Assembly: GCA_024280975.1 (NCBI GenBank)
Contig: JAMXLQ010000127.1
Location: 1-13,299, forward strand
DNA length: 13,299 nucleotides
DNA from: Methanosarcina sp.
GTDB taxonomy: Archaea; Halobacteriota; Methanosarcinia; Methanosarcinales; Methanosarcinaceae
Direction of reading: 5' to 3'
How positions within the stretch are numbered: position 1 is the stretch's first letter; each line of letters begins with the position of its first letter. Under the pieces are notes generated by a model. That model saw nothing but the letters and a program-made list of their open reading frames with translations. It had not been told where the DNA came from and did not search any database. A program made the position numbers and the translations under genes. Shown piece after piece: positions 1 to 6,864 of the stretch.

Positions 1-213
1 ACCATTCAACAGCACTAAAAGAAAATAAGTAAACTTATCTATTGAGTGATCAGATAATCATACAGCCTTAAGTATAAATATAAAAAACAGGTAAACACAG
101 AAACGATACTATAAATAAGCAGATCCAAAACGAGATACCGAACAAGATAAGATGCCTTTTTCTGGGGTGGCTTTCTCTTACGGATATCACTTAAAGGAAG
201 AATACCGAGTACC
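1..213. other. Intergenic leader upstream of the phosphatidyltransferase gene
   Basis: No convincing gene is visible in these first 213 bases. Two plus-strand TATA-like stretches are present, AGTATAAATATAAAA at 71-85 and ACTATAAATA at 108-117. Either could drive the gene starting at 214, giving a leader of roughly 75-115 nt. A purine-rich AAAGGAAG at 193-200 is the only Shine-Dalgarno candidate and lies 13 nt from the ATG, a little far. The minus strand is open across this stretch, but I do not accept that reading as a gene. Confidence 0.4.
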
Positions 214-825
214 ATGACATTTAACACCCTGAGACCCTTTGCCACAAAAGTTATCGAACCATTGGCAGAATTTTTCGTCAGATATGAGGTCTCACCCAAT
301 ACAGTCTCCATAGCTTCCCTTATCTGTGCATTCTTTGCAGGGCTCAGTTTTTATTACTCACCTGCGTCCAGGGAATTTGTTCTGCTGGCAGGTATTCTGG
401 TAGTACTTAACTCGATTTTTGACGCCCTTGATGGGGTAATCGCACGGAAATCAAATAGAGCCACCCCAAGGGGTGATTTTCTGGATCACGTGATTGACCG
501 TTATTCGGATGTCTTTATCATATGCAGCATCTTCTTTGCAGGTTATGTCTCCTGGCAGGTTGGAGTTGCGGCAATTGTAGGTGTGCTACTTACCAGTTAT
601 TTAGGGACCCAGGCTCAAGCACTTAGCCTGGGGAGGTACTATGGAGGAGTCATGGGCAGGGCTGATCGGCTTGTAGTTATAATTCTTGCAGCTTTCGGTA
701 ATTTTGCCTTTCCAATGCCAATTGTAGGTTTTTCAATTCTGGGCTGGGCTGTTATCCTTATTGCTGTAACCAGCCATATAACGGCAATTCAGAGAATTCA
801 TTATATCTGGAAGAATCTGGAATAA
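214..825 (+). CDS. CDP-alcohol phosphatidyltransferase, probably archaetidylinositol phosphate synthase
   Basis: This 203-aa integral membrane enzyme belongs to the CDP-alcohol phosphatidyltransferase family, which transfers a phosphoalcohol onto a CDP-activated lipid. The signature DxxDGxxAR(x8)GxxxDxxxD is complete: D70, D73-G74, A77-R78, G87, D91 and D95, the metal- and CDP-binding residues. About six hydrophobic segments follow the usual pattern, beginning near residues 30-48 and 55-72. The N-terminal stretch with VSPNTVS at 26-32 is typical of the family. In archaea of this type a ~200-aa member is most likely archaetidylinositol phosphate synthase, making the inositol-phosphate ether-lipid headgroup from CDP-archaeol. 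Glycerol or serine as acceptor cannot be excluded, because the motif does not define the alcohol. The next gene is archease, 126 nt downstream, with no obvious functional link. Confidence 0.85.
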   Translation: MTFNTLRPFATKVIEPLAEFFVRYEVSPNTVSIASLICAFFAGLSFYYSPASREFVLLAGILVVLNSIFDALDGVIARKSNRATPRGDFLDHVIDRYSDVFIICSIFFAGYVSWQVGVAAIVGVLLTSYLGTQAQALSLGRYYGGVMGRADRLVVIILAAFGNFAFPMPIVGFSILGWAVILIAVTSHITAIQRIHYIWKNLE

Positions 826-874
826 CACCATCTCCTCTTTCTAATAATTTGCAAAATTTATTCTGCCTAAGTTC

Positions 875-889
875 AGGGAAAATTTCCCT
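875..889. promoter_or_regulatory. 15-bp palindrome upstream of the archease gene
   Basis: AGGGAAA and TTTCCCT flank a single central A, giving perfect 7-bp arms. It lies between the phosphatidyltransferase stop and the archease start, 62 nt before the ATG. It could be an operator or a small hairpin in the intergenic RNA. The sequence does not decide between them. Confidence 0.3.
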
Positions 890-951
890 AAGATTTGAAC
901 GCAGATTTTTGCAGCGAATAGATTAATGTAACACAAAACTAATACCTGACT

Positions 952-1392
952 ATGTCATCTCAAGTAAAACAGTATGAGTATCTAGATCACACTGCAGATA
1001 TTAAATTCCTGGCTTATGGAAACACTCTGGAAGAAACATTTGAAAACTCGGCTCTCGCCATGTTCAATGTTATTATTGATACCGATAAAGTTTCGGGAGA
1101 GGTAGAAAGGAAAGTTTTTCTCAAATCGCCTGACCTGGAGTCACTGCTTGTGGATTGGCTTTCTGAACTTTTATATATCTTTGAAGTTGATGAGATTGTT
1201 TTCAGGGAGTTTCGGGTTGAGAAAATCAGGGAAGAAGAAGGCGAATACTCGATAACCGCTCAGGCAGTGGGCGAAAAATACTATCCTGAAAGCCACCCCT
1301 TTGAGACTGAAATCAAGGCTGTTACTTATAACCAGTTAGAAATAATGAAGACTGCCGACGGCTGGAAGGCTCAGGTCGTTGTGGATATTTAA
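952..1392 (+). CDS. Archease (RtcB activator)
   Basis: Archease is a small cytosolic protein that promotes guanylylation and multiple turnover of the RNA ligase RtcB in tRNA splicing and RNA repair. The 146-aa product is full length for the family. It opens with the family hallmark YxYLDHTADIKF near residues 8-18 (D12, H13, D16 conserved), carries the central SLLVDWLSELLY helix, and ends with the characteristic EIKAVTYNQLEI segment followed by a terminal VVVDI. The ATG at 952 puts nine residues before the first conserved strand, matching family proteins. No Shine-Dalgarno sequence is visible before it, so the mRNA may be leaderless or weakly initiated. The partner gene rtcB lies downstream on the same strand but 362 nt away, so the two are probably not tightly co-translated. 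Confidence 0.93.
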   Translation: MSSQVKQYEYLDHTADIKFLAYGNTLEETFENSALAMFNVIIDTDKVSGEVERKVFLKSPDLESLLVDWLSELLYIFEVDEIVFREFRVEKIREEEGEYSITAQAVGEKYYPESHPFETEIKAVTYNQLEIMKTADGWKAQVVVDI

Positions 1393-1754
1393 AGAAATAT
1401 AACATTTTTCCTTATCCCCAGGTGCTGGCCGCTTTTATCTCTTTTACCTTTTGCTGTTTTACGCCATGCATATCTTCATGTATATGAATTATTATCCTAT
1501 CCTTCACTATAATATCTCAAGTATATCTCAAGTTGAATTACCTAGTCCTGAACTGATTCAGTTAGATTTAGATCGACTTTATATCAACTAATCTTACTAT
1601 CAGGCGTTTTCAAATTCATTGTAACTTTAATCCAGCCTGATGCAGTGTATCTTGATTGCGTTTCCAAAGCTAATTGCAGAGCCTTTAGGAAATGTAAGTA
1701 AATAATAGTTCCATAGTTATATCAATAAAGTATAAAGGAGAGGGAAAATCAATC
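1393..1754 (+). promoter_or_regulatory. rtcB upstream region with TATA box, tandem 11-bp repeat and palindrome
   Basis: This 362-bp stretch has no gene. After archease there are pyrimidine-rich runs (T5 at 1403-1407, T4 runs to about 1460) that may end its transcript. ATATCTCAAGT occurs twice head to tail at 1512-1522 and 1523-1533. AACTGA-T-TCAGTT at 1551-1563 is a perfect short palindrome. CTTTATATCA at 1577-1586 is a plausible TATA box, predicting a start near 1605 and a leader of about 150 nt. AAAGGAGAGGG at 1734-1744 is the Shine-Dalgarno site for rtcB. The positions are seen; the roles of the repeat and palindrome are inferred. Confidence 0.5.
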
Positions 1755-3257
1755 ATGGTAGAAAGTGAAGATACAGCTATTGAGGAGTCAGATACAGAAA
1801 ATGTAAAGGGGGATGTAAAGAGTATGGTAAGGAAGCTTTCCGACAATGACTGGGAAATTCCTATCGGACATATCCCCAACATGCGTGTTCCAGGCCGCTT
1901 ATTTGTATCCGAAAGTTTACTTGAAGGCATCGAACCCGGGACTATCGACCAGATTGCAAATGTAGCAACCCTCCCTGGCATTCAGAAGTACTCCATGGCG
2001 ATGCCTGATGCCCACCTTGGCTATGGTTTTGCTATAGGGGGTGTTGCGGCTTTTGATGCAGAAGAAGGAATTATAAGCCCAGGCGGGGTGGGCTTTGATA
2101 TCAACTGCGGGGTAAGGCTCATTCGTACAAACCTTCAGAAGGAAGAGGTGGTTCCGAATATTAAGAGGTTAACTGACGAGCTTTTTAATAACGTGCCCGC
2201 AGGTGTTGGTTCCAAAAGCCAGTTCAGGGCTTCAGACAAGGAGCTGGACAGTGCTTTTCTTGAGGGTGCAAGATGGGCCGTAGAGGCTGGGTATGGTGTA
2301 GAAGCCGATACTGTACATTGTGAGGCAAATGGATATATGGAAGGAGCCGACCCTTCTCAAGTAAGCACAAAAGCCAGAAACAGGGGAAAACCTCAGTTAG
2401 GAACTCTCGGGAGCGGAAACCACTTCCTTGAGGTTCAGTATGTTGATAAGATCTATGATCAGGAAATGGCTTCAACTTTCGGACTTGAAGAAGGACAGGT
2501 TACAGTAATGATCCACTGCGGGTCAAGGGGTGCAGGGCACCAGATATGTACTGATCACCTAAAGGAACTCTCTCAGGCTGTAAAGAACTATAAAATTGAA
2601 ATTCCGGATAAACAGCTTGCTTGTGCTCCTGCCCAGTCAAGGGAAGCTCAAAACTATTTTAAAGCCATGCTCTGTGCTGCAAATTATGCGTGGGCAAACC
2701 GTCAGATAATTACTCACTGGACAAGGGAATCATTTAAGAATGTATTCGGTAGGGATGCTGACGACCTGGGTATGGATCTGCTTTATGACGTTGCTCACAA
2801 CGTGGCAAAACTTGAAGAACATGTCGTGGACGGCAGGAAGAAAGAGGTATACGTGCACAGGAAAGGAGCAACAAGAGCCTTTCCTCCAGGACATCCTGAA
2901 GTTCCAGCCGTGTACAGGGATGTAGGGCAACCGGTTTTGATTCCTGGAAGCATGGGGACTCCTTCTTTTATATTGTGCGGGTCACAGGAAGCTATGAATG
3001 TTTCCTTTGGCAGTGCTTGCCATGGGGCCGGAAGGATCATGAGCAGGGCACATGCAAAGAAGGAATTCCGTGGACAGAGCATAAAAGAAGATCTTGAAGC
3101 TCATGGTATTACAGTAAGAGCCACACATCCCTCCGTAATTGCAGAGGAAGCTCCGGGTGTATATAAATCCAGCAGTGAAGTAGTAAATGTCGTGCACGAG
3201 CTGGGTATCGCTCGCAAGGTTGCAAGAGTTCTCCCTTTAGGGGTTGCAAAAGGTTAA
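1755..3257 (+). CDS. rtcB: RNA-splicing ligase RtcB
   Basis: RtcB is the GTP- and Mn2+-dependent ligase that joins 2',3'-cyclic phosphate (or 3'-phosphate) and 5'-OH RNA ends, chiefly spliced tRNA halves in archaea. The 500-aa product shows all active-site residues of the family: D115 and C118 in DINCGVR, N222-H223 and E226 in GNHFLE, H254 in MIHCGSRG, H348 in DVAHNV, and the guanylylated histidine H423 in SACHGAGR. There is no intein. Spacing from C118 to H423 is near that in Pyrococcus RtcB, offset by about 20 residues because of an acidic N-terminal extension (residues 1-25, rich in E and D). The start at 1755 has a strong Shine-Dalgarno site 10 nt upstream. A second in-frame ATG at residue 24 would give a 477-aa protein closer to the usual length. 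Archease is encoded just upstream, consistent with joint function. Confidence 0.97.
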   Translation: MVESEDTAIEESDTENVKGDVKSMVRKLSDNDWEIPIGHIPNMRVPGRLFVSESLLEGIEPGTIDQIANVATLPGIQKYSMAMPDAHLGYGFAIGGVAAFDAEEGIISPGGVGFDINCGVRLIRTNLQKEEVVPNIKRLTDELFNNVPAGVGSKSQFRASDKELDSAFLEGARWAVEAGYGVEADTVHCEANGYMEGADPSQVSTKARNRGKPQLGTLGSGNHFLEVQYVDKIYDQEMASTFGLEEGQVTVMIHCGSRGAGHQICTDHLKELSQAVKNYKIEIPDKQLACAPAQSREAQNYFKAMLCAANYAWANRQIITHWTRESFKNVFGRDADDLGMDLLYDVAHNVAKLEEHVVDGRKKEVYVHRKGATRAFPPGHPEVPAVYRDVGQPVLIPGSMGTPSFILCGSQEAMNVSFGSACHGAGRIMSRAHAKKEFRGQSIKEDLEAHGITVRATHPSVIAEEAPGVYKSSSEVVNVVHELGIARKVARVLPLGVAKG

Positions 3258-3335
3258 GTTAGATGGCGAAAAATAGGTCAACCTTTAAATATAGGTTTCA
3301 GGCATCAAAGATTCTTAAATAATTTAATCTGTAAG

Positions 3336-3412
3336 CTAAAATTTTAAATCTTTATTCTATTTGTTTTTATTATTTCTCTTTTATTTATTGTTTAATTTCT
3401 CTTAGTACTTGC
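3336..3412 (+). terminator. T-rich termination region after rtcB
   Basis: About 80 nt downstream of the rtcB stop the plus strand becomes strongly T-rich, with repeated runs of 3-5 T and no stable hairpin. Archaeal RNA polymerase ends transcription at such U-tracts. The region sits between two convergent genes. I see no comparable T-tract on the minus strand for the opposing gene. Confidence 0.5.
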
Positions 3413-3482
3413 CTTTAATATTTGCTTTAACATCTTCTTTAGCTGTTGAGCTTGACATATAGATTTTTGTGTTTCTTTGAGG

Positions 3483-4586
3483 TTATTCGGGCTCTTCCAT
3501 TAAACATAAATCTGAACTATCAGATTTTTGTCTCTGGAAGAATCGGAATTCAATCATGCTTGAATACGAAGATGTTTCAAAAGGCGTGCCATTTTCCCTG
3601 AATATTTTCGAAAAATATTCCACAAGGTTGCGAACAACCCTTTCATCTTTGAAGTCATGGAAAATAGTTACTGACTCGTTTCCGGGGTTGAGGGAAATTT
3701 CTATATTTTTGACAAGCTGAGTTGCAAGGTACGTTCTTCTGAAATGAACCAGTAAATCCGGAAGGGTCATATCACTTACCGACTGCTTGCACAGGCGCTC
3801 AAGCATTTTTGTCGGATTTGGGACTTCTCCGGTTGCAAAAACTTCAAACTGACTCCGATGAAGAGTCACGAGATTGAACCTTTCAGCATTATAGGTATAC
3901 ATGAGTTGAATCCAGAATTCTGTATTGTCATCCAGTTCCTTCCATAAAAGGTCAAGGTATCCAAAATGTTTTCGGATTCCAGGCATAATCTCGTTCAAAG
4001 AGGTAGATGTGTTCTTTCTGAATGAGATTTGGGTCGAATTTGATCTCCTGAAAACATGCTCAACATCAAGTTGCTTCCATCTGGAAAGAAAATGAGCCAC
4101 CAACTGGGCAAAAAAATCTCTGCTGTATACTGTAGAGTTGGAAATAATTACCAGTGCAGACTCAGGGTTATTAGTGTCTTCACATTTTATTGAAGTTCGA
4201 ATTGTCCATTGATAGCTTCTGAAAACCCTGTTCAGGTAATCCTCGAGTTGTTTCATATCCTGAATTTCGAACGGATTAATAAGCTCATTGACAAGCTCTT
4301 CTTCAGTAAGCCTGCCTTTGGTACACTTGAACAACCATTCAAGCATTGTTTTATTTATAACGATATTTTCTCCATTCTGGATTGTATTGTTTAACTCTTC
4401 TTTTGCAGGAGTTTCCTTTAAAAATTGAATTGCGTCGTTAATACTTTTATGATTTGTAAGAGCTGTATCCGCAATTTCAATTGTATCCCTGACTGCAGCA
4501 CTTAAATTCCCGTTATTGGCATCTAGAAGAGGCTGTAACTTTTTAAGATATTTATCATCGAGGGATATGTTCTTTCTGATCAGCAT
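3483..4586 (-). CDS. Unrecognised protein with ribbon-helix-helix-like N-terminus and duplicated alpha/beta module
   Basis: I do not recognise this 367-aa protein as a named family. The first ~40 residues (LIRKNISLDDKYLKKL, then GNLSAAVRDTIEIA) have the strand-helix-helix pattern of ribbon-helix-helix DNA-binding domains, with LIRKNIS as the DNA-contacting strand. Residues ~75-120 are helical. Two stretches, ~127-191 and ~294-350, share a plan: two strands, a helix with an aromatic face (FFAQLVAHFLSRW and VVRNLVEYFSKIF), then a strand ending in I-x-FR. This suggests an internal duplication and possibly a ligand-sensing part. I chose the ATG at 4586 because GGGTGG lies about five bases upstream. 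The GTG at 4595, three codons earlier, overlaps that site. The gene stands alone, convergent with rtcB and about 1 kb from the end of mtrH. A transcription-regulator role is likely but inferred, and the target is unknown. Confidence 0.7.
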   Translation of the reverse strand: MLIRKNISLDDKYLKKLQPLLDANNGNLSAAVRDTIEIADTALTNHKSINDAIQFLKETPAKEELNNTIQNGENIVINKTMLEWLFKCTKGRLTEEELVNELINPFEIQDMKQLEDYLNRVFRSYQWTIRTSIKCEDTNNPESALVIISNSTVYSRDFFAQLVAHFLSRWKQLDVEHVFRRSNSTQISFRKNTSTSLNEIMPGIRKHFGYLDLLWKELDDNTEFWIQLMYTYNAERFNLVTLHRSQFEVFATGEVPNPTKMLERLCKQSVSDMTLPDLLVHFRRTYLATQLVKNIEISLNPGNESVTIFHDFKDERVVRNLVEYFSKIFRENGTPFETSSYSSMIEFRFFQRQKSDSSDLCLMEEPE

Positions 4587-4695
4587 ATTTTCCACCCGAT
4601 ACTTTCCGGTTTCCTGGTTTTTTATGCTATGATCCGTTTTGATGCCCGTAAGATCAGGACTCTTTATGGTTCCCGGTTTGAAGGATTAAAAAATG

Positions 4696-4797
4696 TTTTT
4701 ATAATGAAGTACTTTGCAAATACTAAACGTTTTTACTTAGAAATCTGTTACGGTACTGGTAAGTACTAACGAATATTAAATCTTTCTATTTAGTACT
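4696..4797 (-). promoter_or_regulatory. Probable promoter and AGTACT operator cluster of the RHH-like gene
   Basis: On the minus strand TTATAAAAA (4704 down to 4696) is a reasonable TATA box, predicting a start near 4670-4675 and a leader of about 85 nt. The palindromic hexamer AGTACT occurs three times just upstream, at 4708-4713, 4762-4767 and 4792-4797. The first is four bases from the TATA box, where TFB would bind. The second and third form a longer inverted pair, AGTACTAA with TTAGTACT (4762-4769 and 4790-4797). Autoregulation by the RHH-like protein is an inference. Confidence 0.45.
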
Positions 4798-4950
4798 ACT
4801 TCTTGACGATTGAACTTAATAAACATTCCTTTGATCTTCCAAGTTAATTTTGAAATATTATACAATATTGGCCACTTACAAATTCCGTCAATTTACCTTT
4901 AGGCGTGTTTTTGTACATTGCTTTACTTTCTAACCCTTAATTATTTATCT

Positions 4951-5021
4951 TGTAACGTTACATGAAAAGCTTAACAAGTGATCTGAAACGGATGACATCG
5001 GTTCACAACTCTTTATATATA
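4951..5021 (+). promoter_or_regulatory. Strong plus-strand promoter with two upstream dyads
   Basis: TTTATATATA at 5012-5021 is close to the archaeal TATA consensus and predicts a start near 5040. Upstream lie a perfect 12-bp palindrome, TGTAACGTTACA (4951-4962), and an imperfect dyad, GTGATCTG with CGGTTCAC (4978-4985 and 4999-5006), which encloses GATG-A-CATC. No open reading frame of any length follows the promoter closely, so it most likely drives a non-coding RNA. Confidence 0.5.
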
Positions 5022-5041
5022 TGTGTTAAGACAGTGTACAA

Positions 5042-5201
5042 TATGTAAGTTAAAAAAAGTTGGGATGTAAATCGGACTGCTATAACCTGGAAGATCGCGT
5101 TATTGATTTCACCCTATCCTTACAGTCTGTCTAATCTTTGATTGCCGACCTTAGTTTAATCTCAAGGGTATCGGTTGAAGGCATCAATTGACATTTTTTT
5201 T
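5042..5201 (+). ncRNA. Candidate structured non-coding RNA, about 160 nt
   Basis: The stretch runs from the predicted start of the promoter at 5012-5021 to a T8 tract at 5194-5201. The two ATGs near its start (5043 and 5064) are each followed directly by TAA, arguing against a coding transcript. Possible helices are CGGACTG/CAGTCTG (5073-5079 with 5123-5129, one GU pair), enclosing ATAAC/GTTAT (5082-5086 with 5099-5103). A 3' hairpin pairs TTGATTG with CAATTGA (5138-5144 with 5185-5191, GU pairs included), CCGA with TCGG, and CCTT with AAGG. That hairpin ends two bases before the T8 tract, as expected for a terminator. It does not look like tRNA, RNase P, SRP RNA or a standard C/D box RNA. 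No transcript data are available. Confidence 0.4.
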
Positions 5202-5212
5202 AACAACTGTAG

Positions 5213-5340
5213 GTTTGGGAGTAGATTGTACAATTCCTGCTTGTGCACAGGATAAAAACTCACATATTTTACAATTCCCCTGATAACTCATGATCTTCAG
5301 AAGCAATAACAGTCCCAAAAAGCGAGTTTGGGAGTGGATT
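5213..5340 (+). repeat. Pair of 15-nt direct repeats downstream of the candidate ncRNA
   Basis: GTTTGGGAGTAGATT at 5213-5227 recurs as GTTTGGGAGTGGATT at 5326-5340, differing at one position, 113 nt apart. The second copy also forms a 7-bp hairpin with TCCCAAA at 5313-5319. TACAATTCC also occurs twice between them, at 5229-5237 and 5269-5277. The function is unknown. Confidence 0.5.
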
Positions 5341-5341
5341 C

Positions 5342-5389
5342 AAAGTACCTGGCAGTTCTGAAGGAATTATTTAGCCGGCCAGGTACTTT
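5342..5389 (+). repeat. 12-bp perfect inverted repeat (possible terminator or element remnant)
   Basis: AAAGTACCTGGC at 5342-5353 pairs perfectly with GCCAGGTACTTT at 5378-5389 across a 24-nt loop, and T-rich sequence follows. It starts one base after the second 15-nt direct repeat. It may be a plus-strand terminator for RNA from the upstream promoter, or the remains of a small mobile element. No transposase-like coding sequence is visible. Confidence 0.5.
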
Positions 5390-5588
5390 TCTCCTGAAAA
5401 ATAAGCCCTTTTATCTTTTCTACTTCTTTCTTTTGGGTTTACCTAAATGTCATGTTTTCCGGTTTAACCTGGGCATAGTGTATTTTCTAGTTTGCTGGAT
5501 ATATTCCTAAAGCAGATAAAAATGAAAGTGTGCCAGAAGAATAATAGATAAAATAAGAACAAAATTTGGTAAAAAAGTCACAATGATA

Positions 5589-5626
5589 TAAAAAATAGGG
5601 AAAGCAGAGGACAAATTTCCTCTGCT
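5589..5626 (-). terminator. Hairpin and T-tract terminator of the mtr operon
   Basis: Reading the minus strand after mtrH, AGCAGAGGA (5626-5618) pairs perfectly with TCCTCTGCT (5611-5603) around a 6-nt loop. A T7 run follows within about 10 nt (5595 down to 5589). It lies 28 nt past the mtrH stop and is the obvious end of the operon transcript. Confidence 0.85.
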
Positions 5627-5653
5627 AATGCTTTTTAATATTCGTAGTTCTGT

Positions 5654-6604
5654 TTACGTCAGTTTGGTTACCGGATGGTTTGCCAGGTCCACGATCTCGA
5701 TACCAAGATCTTTTGCGGTTTCACCAAGCATAATGTCAACCATTGCGACAGCCGGGAAAACCTGGTTGACGTTCTCGATAGGTCCGTAGAGAAGGTAGTC
5801 GGAACCTGCAATCTGTGCTACCAGGTTGGTACCAATGTCTGAAGGCATGTAGATAGCCTGTGGGTCAGGCATAGTTTTCTTGAATTTCCTTAACCAGCTC
5901 CAGGAAGATGCCATGTTGTGGTATCCTCCGCCGACTGGCAGCCCGAATTTTGCTTTCATTGTGGGCACCGAGCGGATAGTAGGGCCAGAGCCTGCGCCAA
6001 GCGGCATTGCAGCGACGTCGATTAAGGGGTACTTGATTCCACAGTCCTTTGCGATCTCAAGCATTCCTTTTGTTAGTCCGGAACCACCGACTTCAAGAAC
6101 GTCCAGCTTTCCTTTTACGGTGGGGTCGACTGCGTTAAAGGCGAGCACAATAGATGCTTCCACATCGCTTTCAGTAAGTGCATCGATTTCTGCCTGTTCG
6201 ATACTTGCGTTGATCGAGTTGTGCACAGCCCTGTGTGCAACACCGATCTCGGTACAATATTTAGCAGCAGCAGCCCTTACATTTCCGGCAGAGGAGTCGA
6301 TCAGGAAAGGAGTGTGGTCATCGATGTCAGTGAACCACTTTATGTAGTTAGTTATCGCTTCTGGGGTTTCACCTACGATCTGGTTTGCATAGGGGAGACC
6401 AGTGGCATCACTCATTGTTTGCTGGGCATTCCAGAGCGATTCCGCAGTTGCTTTGTCAAAAATTCCCTTGTCCTCGTCTGAAACGATCTTGTGCTTCCCA
6501 TAGAACATGGTGCTTACTAATACAGTTGGATATTCGCCTGGCTGACCACCGAATTTGACTCCACCTATCTCAAAAACTTCCTGTTTCTTATCAAATTTGA
6601 ACAT
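5654..6604 (-). CDS. mtrH: Tetrahydromethanopterin S-methyltransferase subunit H
   Basis: MtrH is the peripheral catalytic subunit that moves the methyl group from methyl-tetrahydrosarcinapterin to the corrinoid carried by MtrA, the first half-reaction of the Mtr complex. The 316-aa soluble protein has no membrane segment and reads as a TIM-barrel methyltransferase throughout. Recognisable stretches include GGVKFGGQPGEYP near 14-26, FLIDSSAGNVR near 100-110 and LEVGGSGLTKG. The length is normal for the family. GAGGGAT about 5-6 bases before the ATG is its Shine-Dalgarno site. It is the last gene of the operon, 16 nt after mtrG, and is followed by the hairpin terminator. No anomalies were seen. 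Confidence 0.98.
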   Translation of the reverse strand: MFKFDKKQEVFEIGGVKFGGQPGEYPTVLVSTMFYGKHKIVSDEDKGIFDKATAESLWNAQQTMSDATGLPYANQIVGETPEAITNYIKWFTDIDDHTPFLIDSSAGNVRAAAAKYCTEIGVAHRAVHNSINASIEQAEIDALTESDVEASIVLAFNAVDPTVKGKLDVLEVGGSGLTKGMLEIAKDCGIKYPLIDVAAMPLGAGSGPTIRSVPTMKAKFGLPVGGGYHNMASSWSWLRKFKKTMPDPQAIYMPSDIGTNLVAQIAGSDYLLYGPIENVNQVFPAVAMVDIMLGETAKDLGIEIVDLANHPVTKLT

Positions 6605-6620
6605 TTTAATCCCTCAGTTG

Positions 6621-6851
6621 TTAATGCATTACTGCGAACATTGATGTTACCGTGACATAAACAAGGAAGAGCAGCAGGCCAATCACGCCGCCGTACAGAA
6701 TTCCGATGTCCCTTCCTACCTTCTTTCCGATTCTCTGAGCAATTTCACTGCCAACGAACTCGACTTTTTCTTCAATGTTATCGAGCCGCTTCATGGCCGT
6801 GTTAAACTCGCTTTGATCTACAATAACTACGGGTGCTTTTCCATCACTCAT
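6621..6851 (-). CDS. mtrG: Tetrahydromethanopterin S-methyltransferase subunit G
   Basis: MtrG is a small single-span subunit of the membrane-bound Mtr complex. The 76-aa reading has a soluble, probably helical N-terminal part (residues 12-40, with an EFNxxMKRLDNIEEKVEF heptad-like stretch), the conserved AQRIGKKVGRDIG patch and one transmembrane helix at about 49-71. I place the start at the ATG at 6851 because GAGGTGA lies five bases upstream. The GTG at 6860 would add three residues but falls inside that ribosome-binding site. The gap to mtrF is then 13 nt. It was identified from family resemblance and its fixed place between mtrF and mtrH. Confidence 0.95.
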   Translation of the reverse strand: MSDGKAPVVIVDQSEFNTAMKRLDNIEEKVEFVGSEIAQRIGKKVGRDIGILYGGVIGLLLFLVYVTVTSMFAVMH

Positions 6852-6864
6852 GACACTCACCTCG

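Larger units (their letters stand above)
4587..5653. other. Gene-free region between the RHH-like gene and mtrH
   Basis: About 1.07 kb carries no convincing protein gene. It holds the RHH-like gene promoter with AGTACT sites, a plus-strand promoter with dyads, the candidate ncRNA, the direct and inverted repeats at 5213-5389, and the mtr terminator at 5589-5626. Between about 5400 and 5580 I see only T-rich then A-rich sequence with no further structure. Confidence 0.6.

Noticed and set aside
39..215. Minus-strand reading of 58 codons with a basic N-terminus and one hydrophobic segment, starting opposite the phosphatidyltransferase start.
   Set aside because: It has only a weak upstream GGGTG, the hydrophobicity is what AT-rich non-coding DNA tends to encode, and its start overlaps a well-supported gene. 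It would need conservation or transcript evidence.
1755..3257. Possible intein in RtcB, since inteins are known in some archaeal RtcB genes.
   Set aside because: The catalytic motifs run in normal spacing from C118 to H423 and the protein is 500 aa. There is no insertion.
5328..5510. A 60-codon plus-strand reading frame in the region after the candidate ncRNA.
   Set aside because: Its start (a GTG within the direct repeat, or just downstream) has no ribosome-binding site, and its first codons coincide with the 12-bp inverted repeat. The translation is a compositionally biased F/L/Y-rich string with no recognisable motif.
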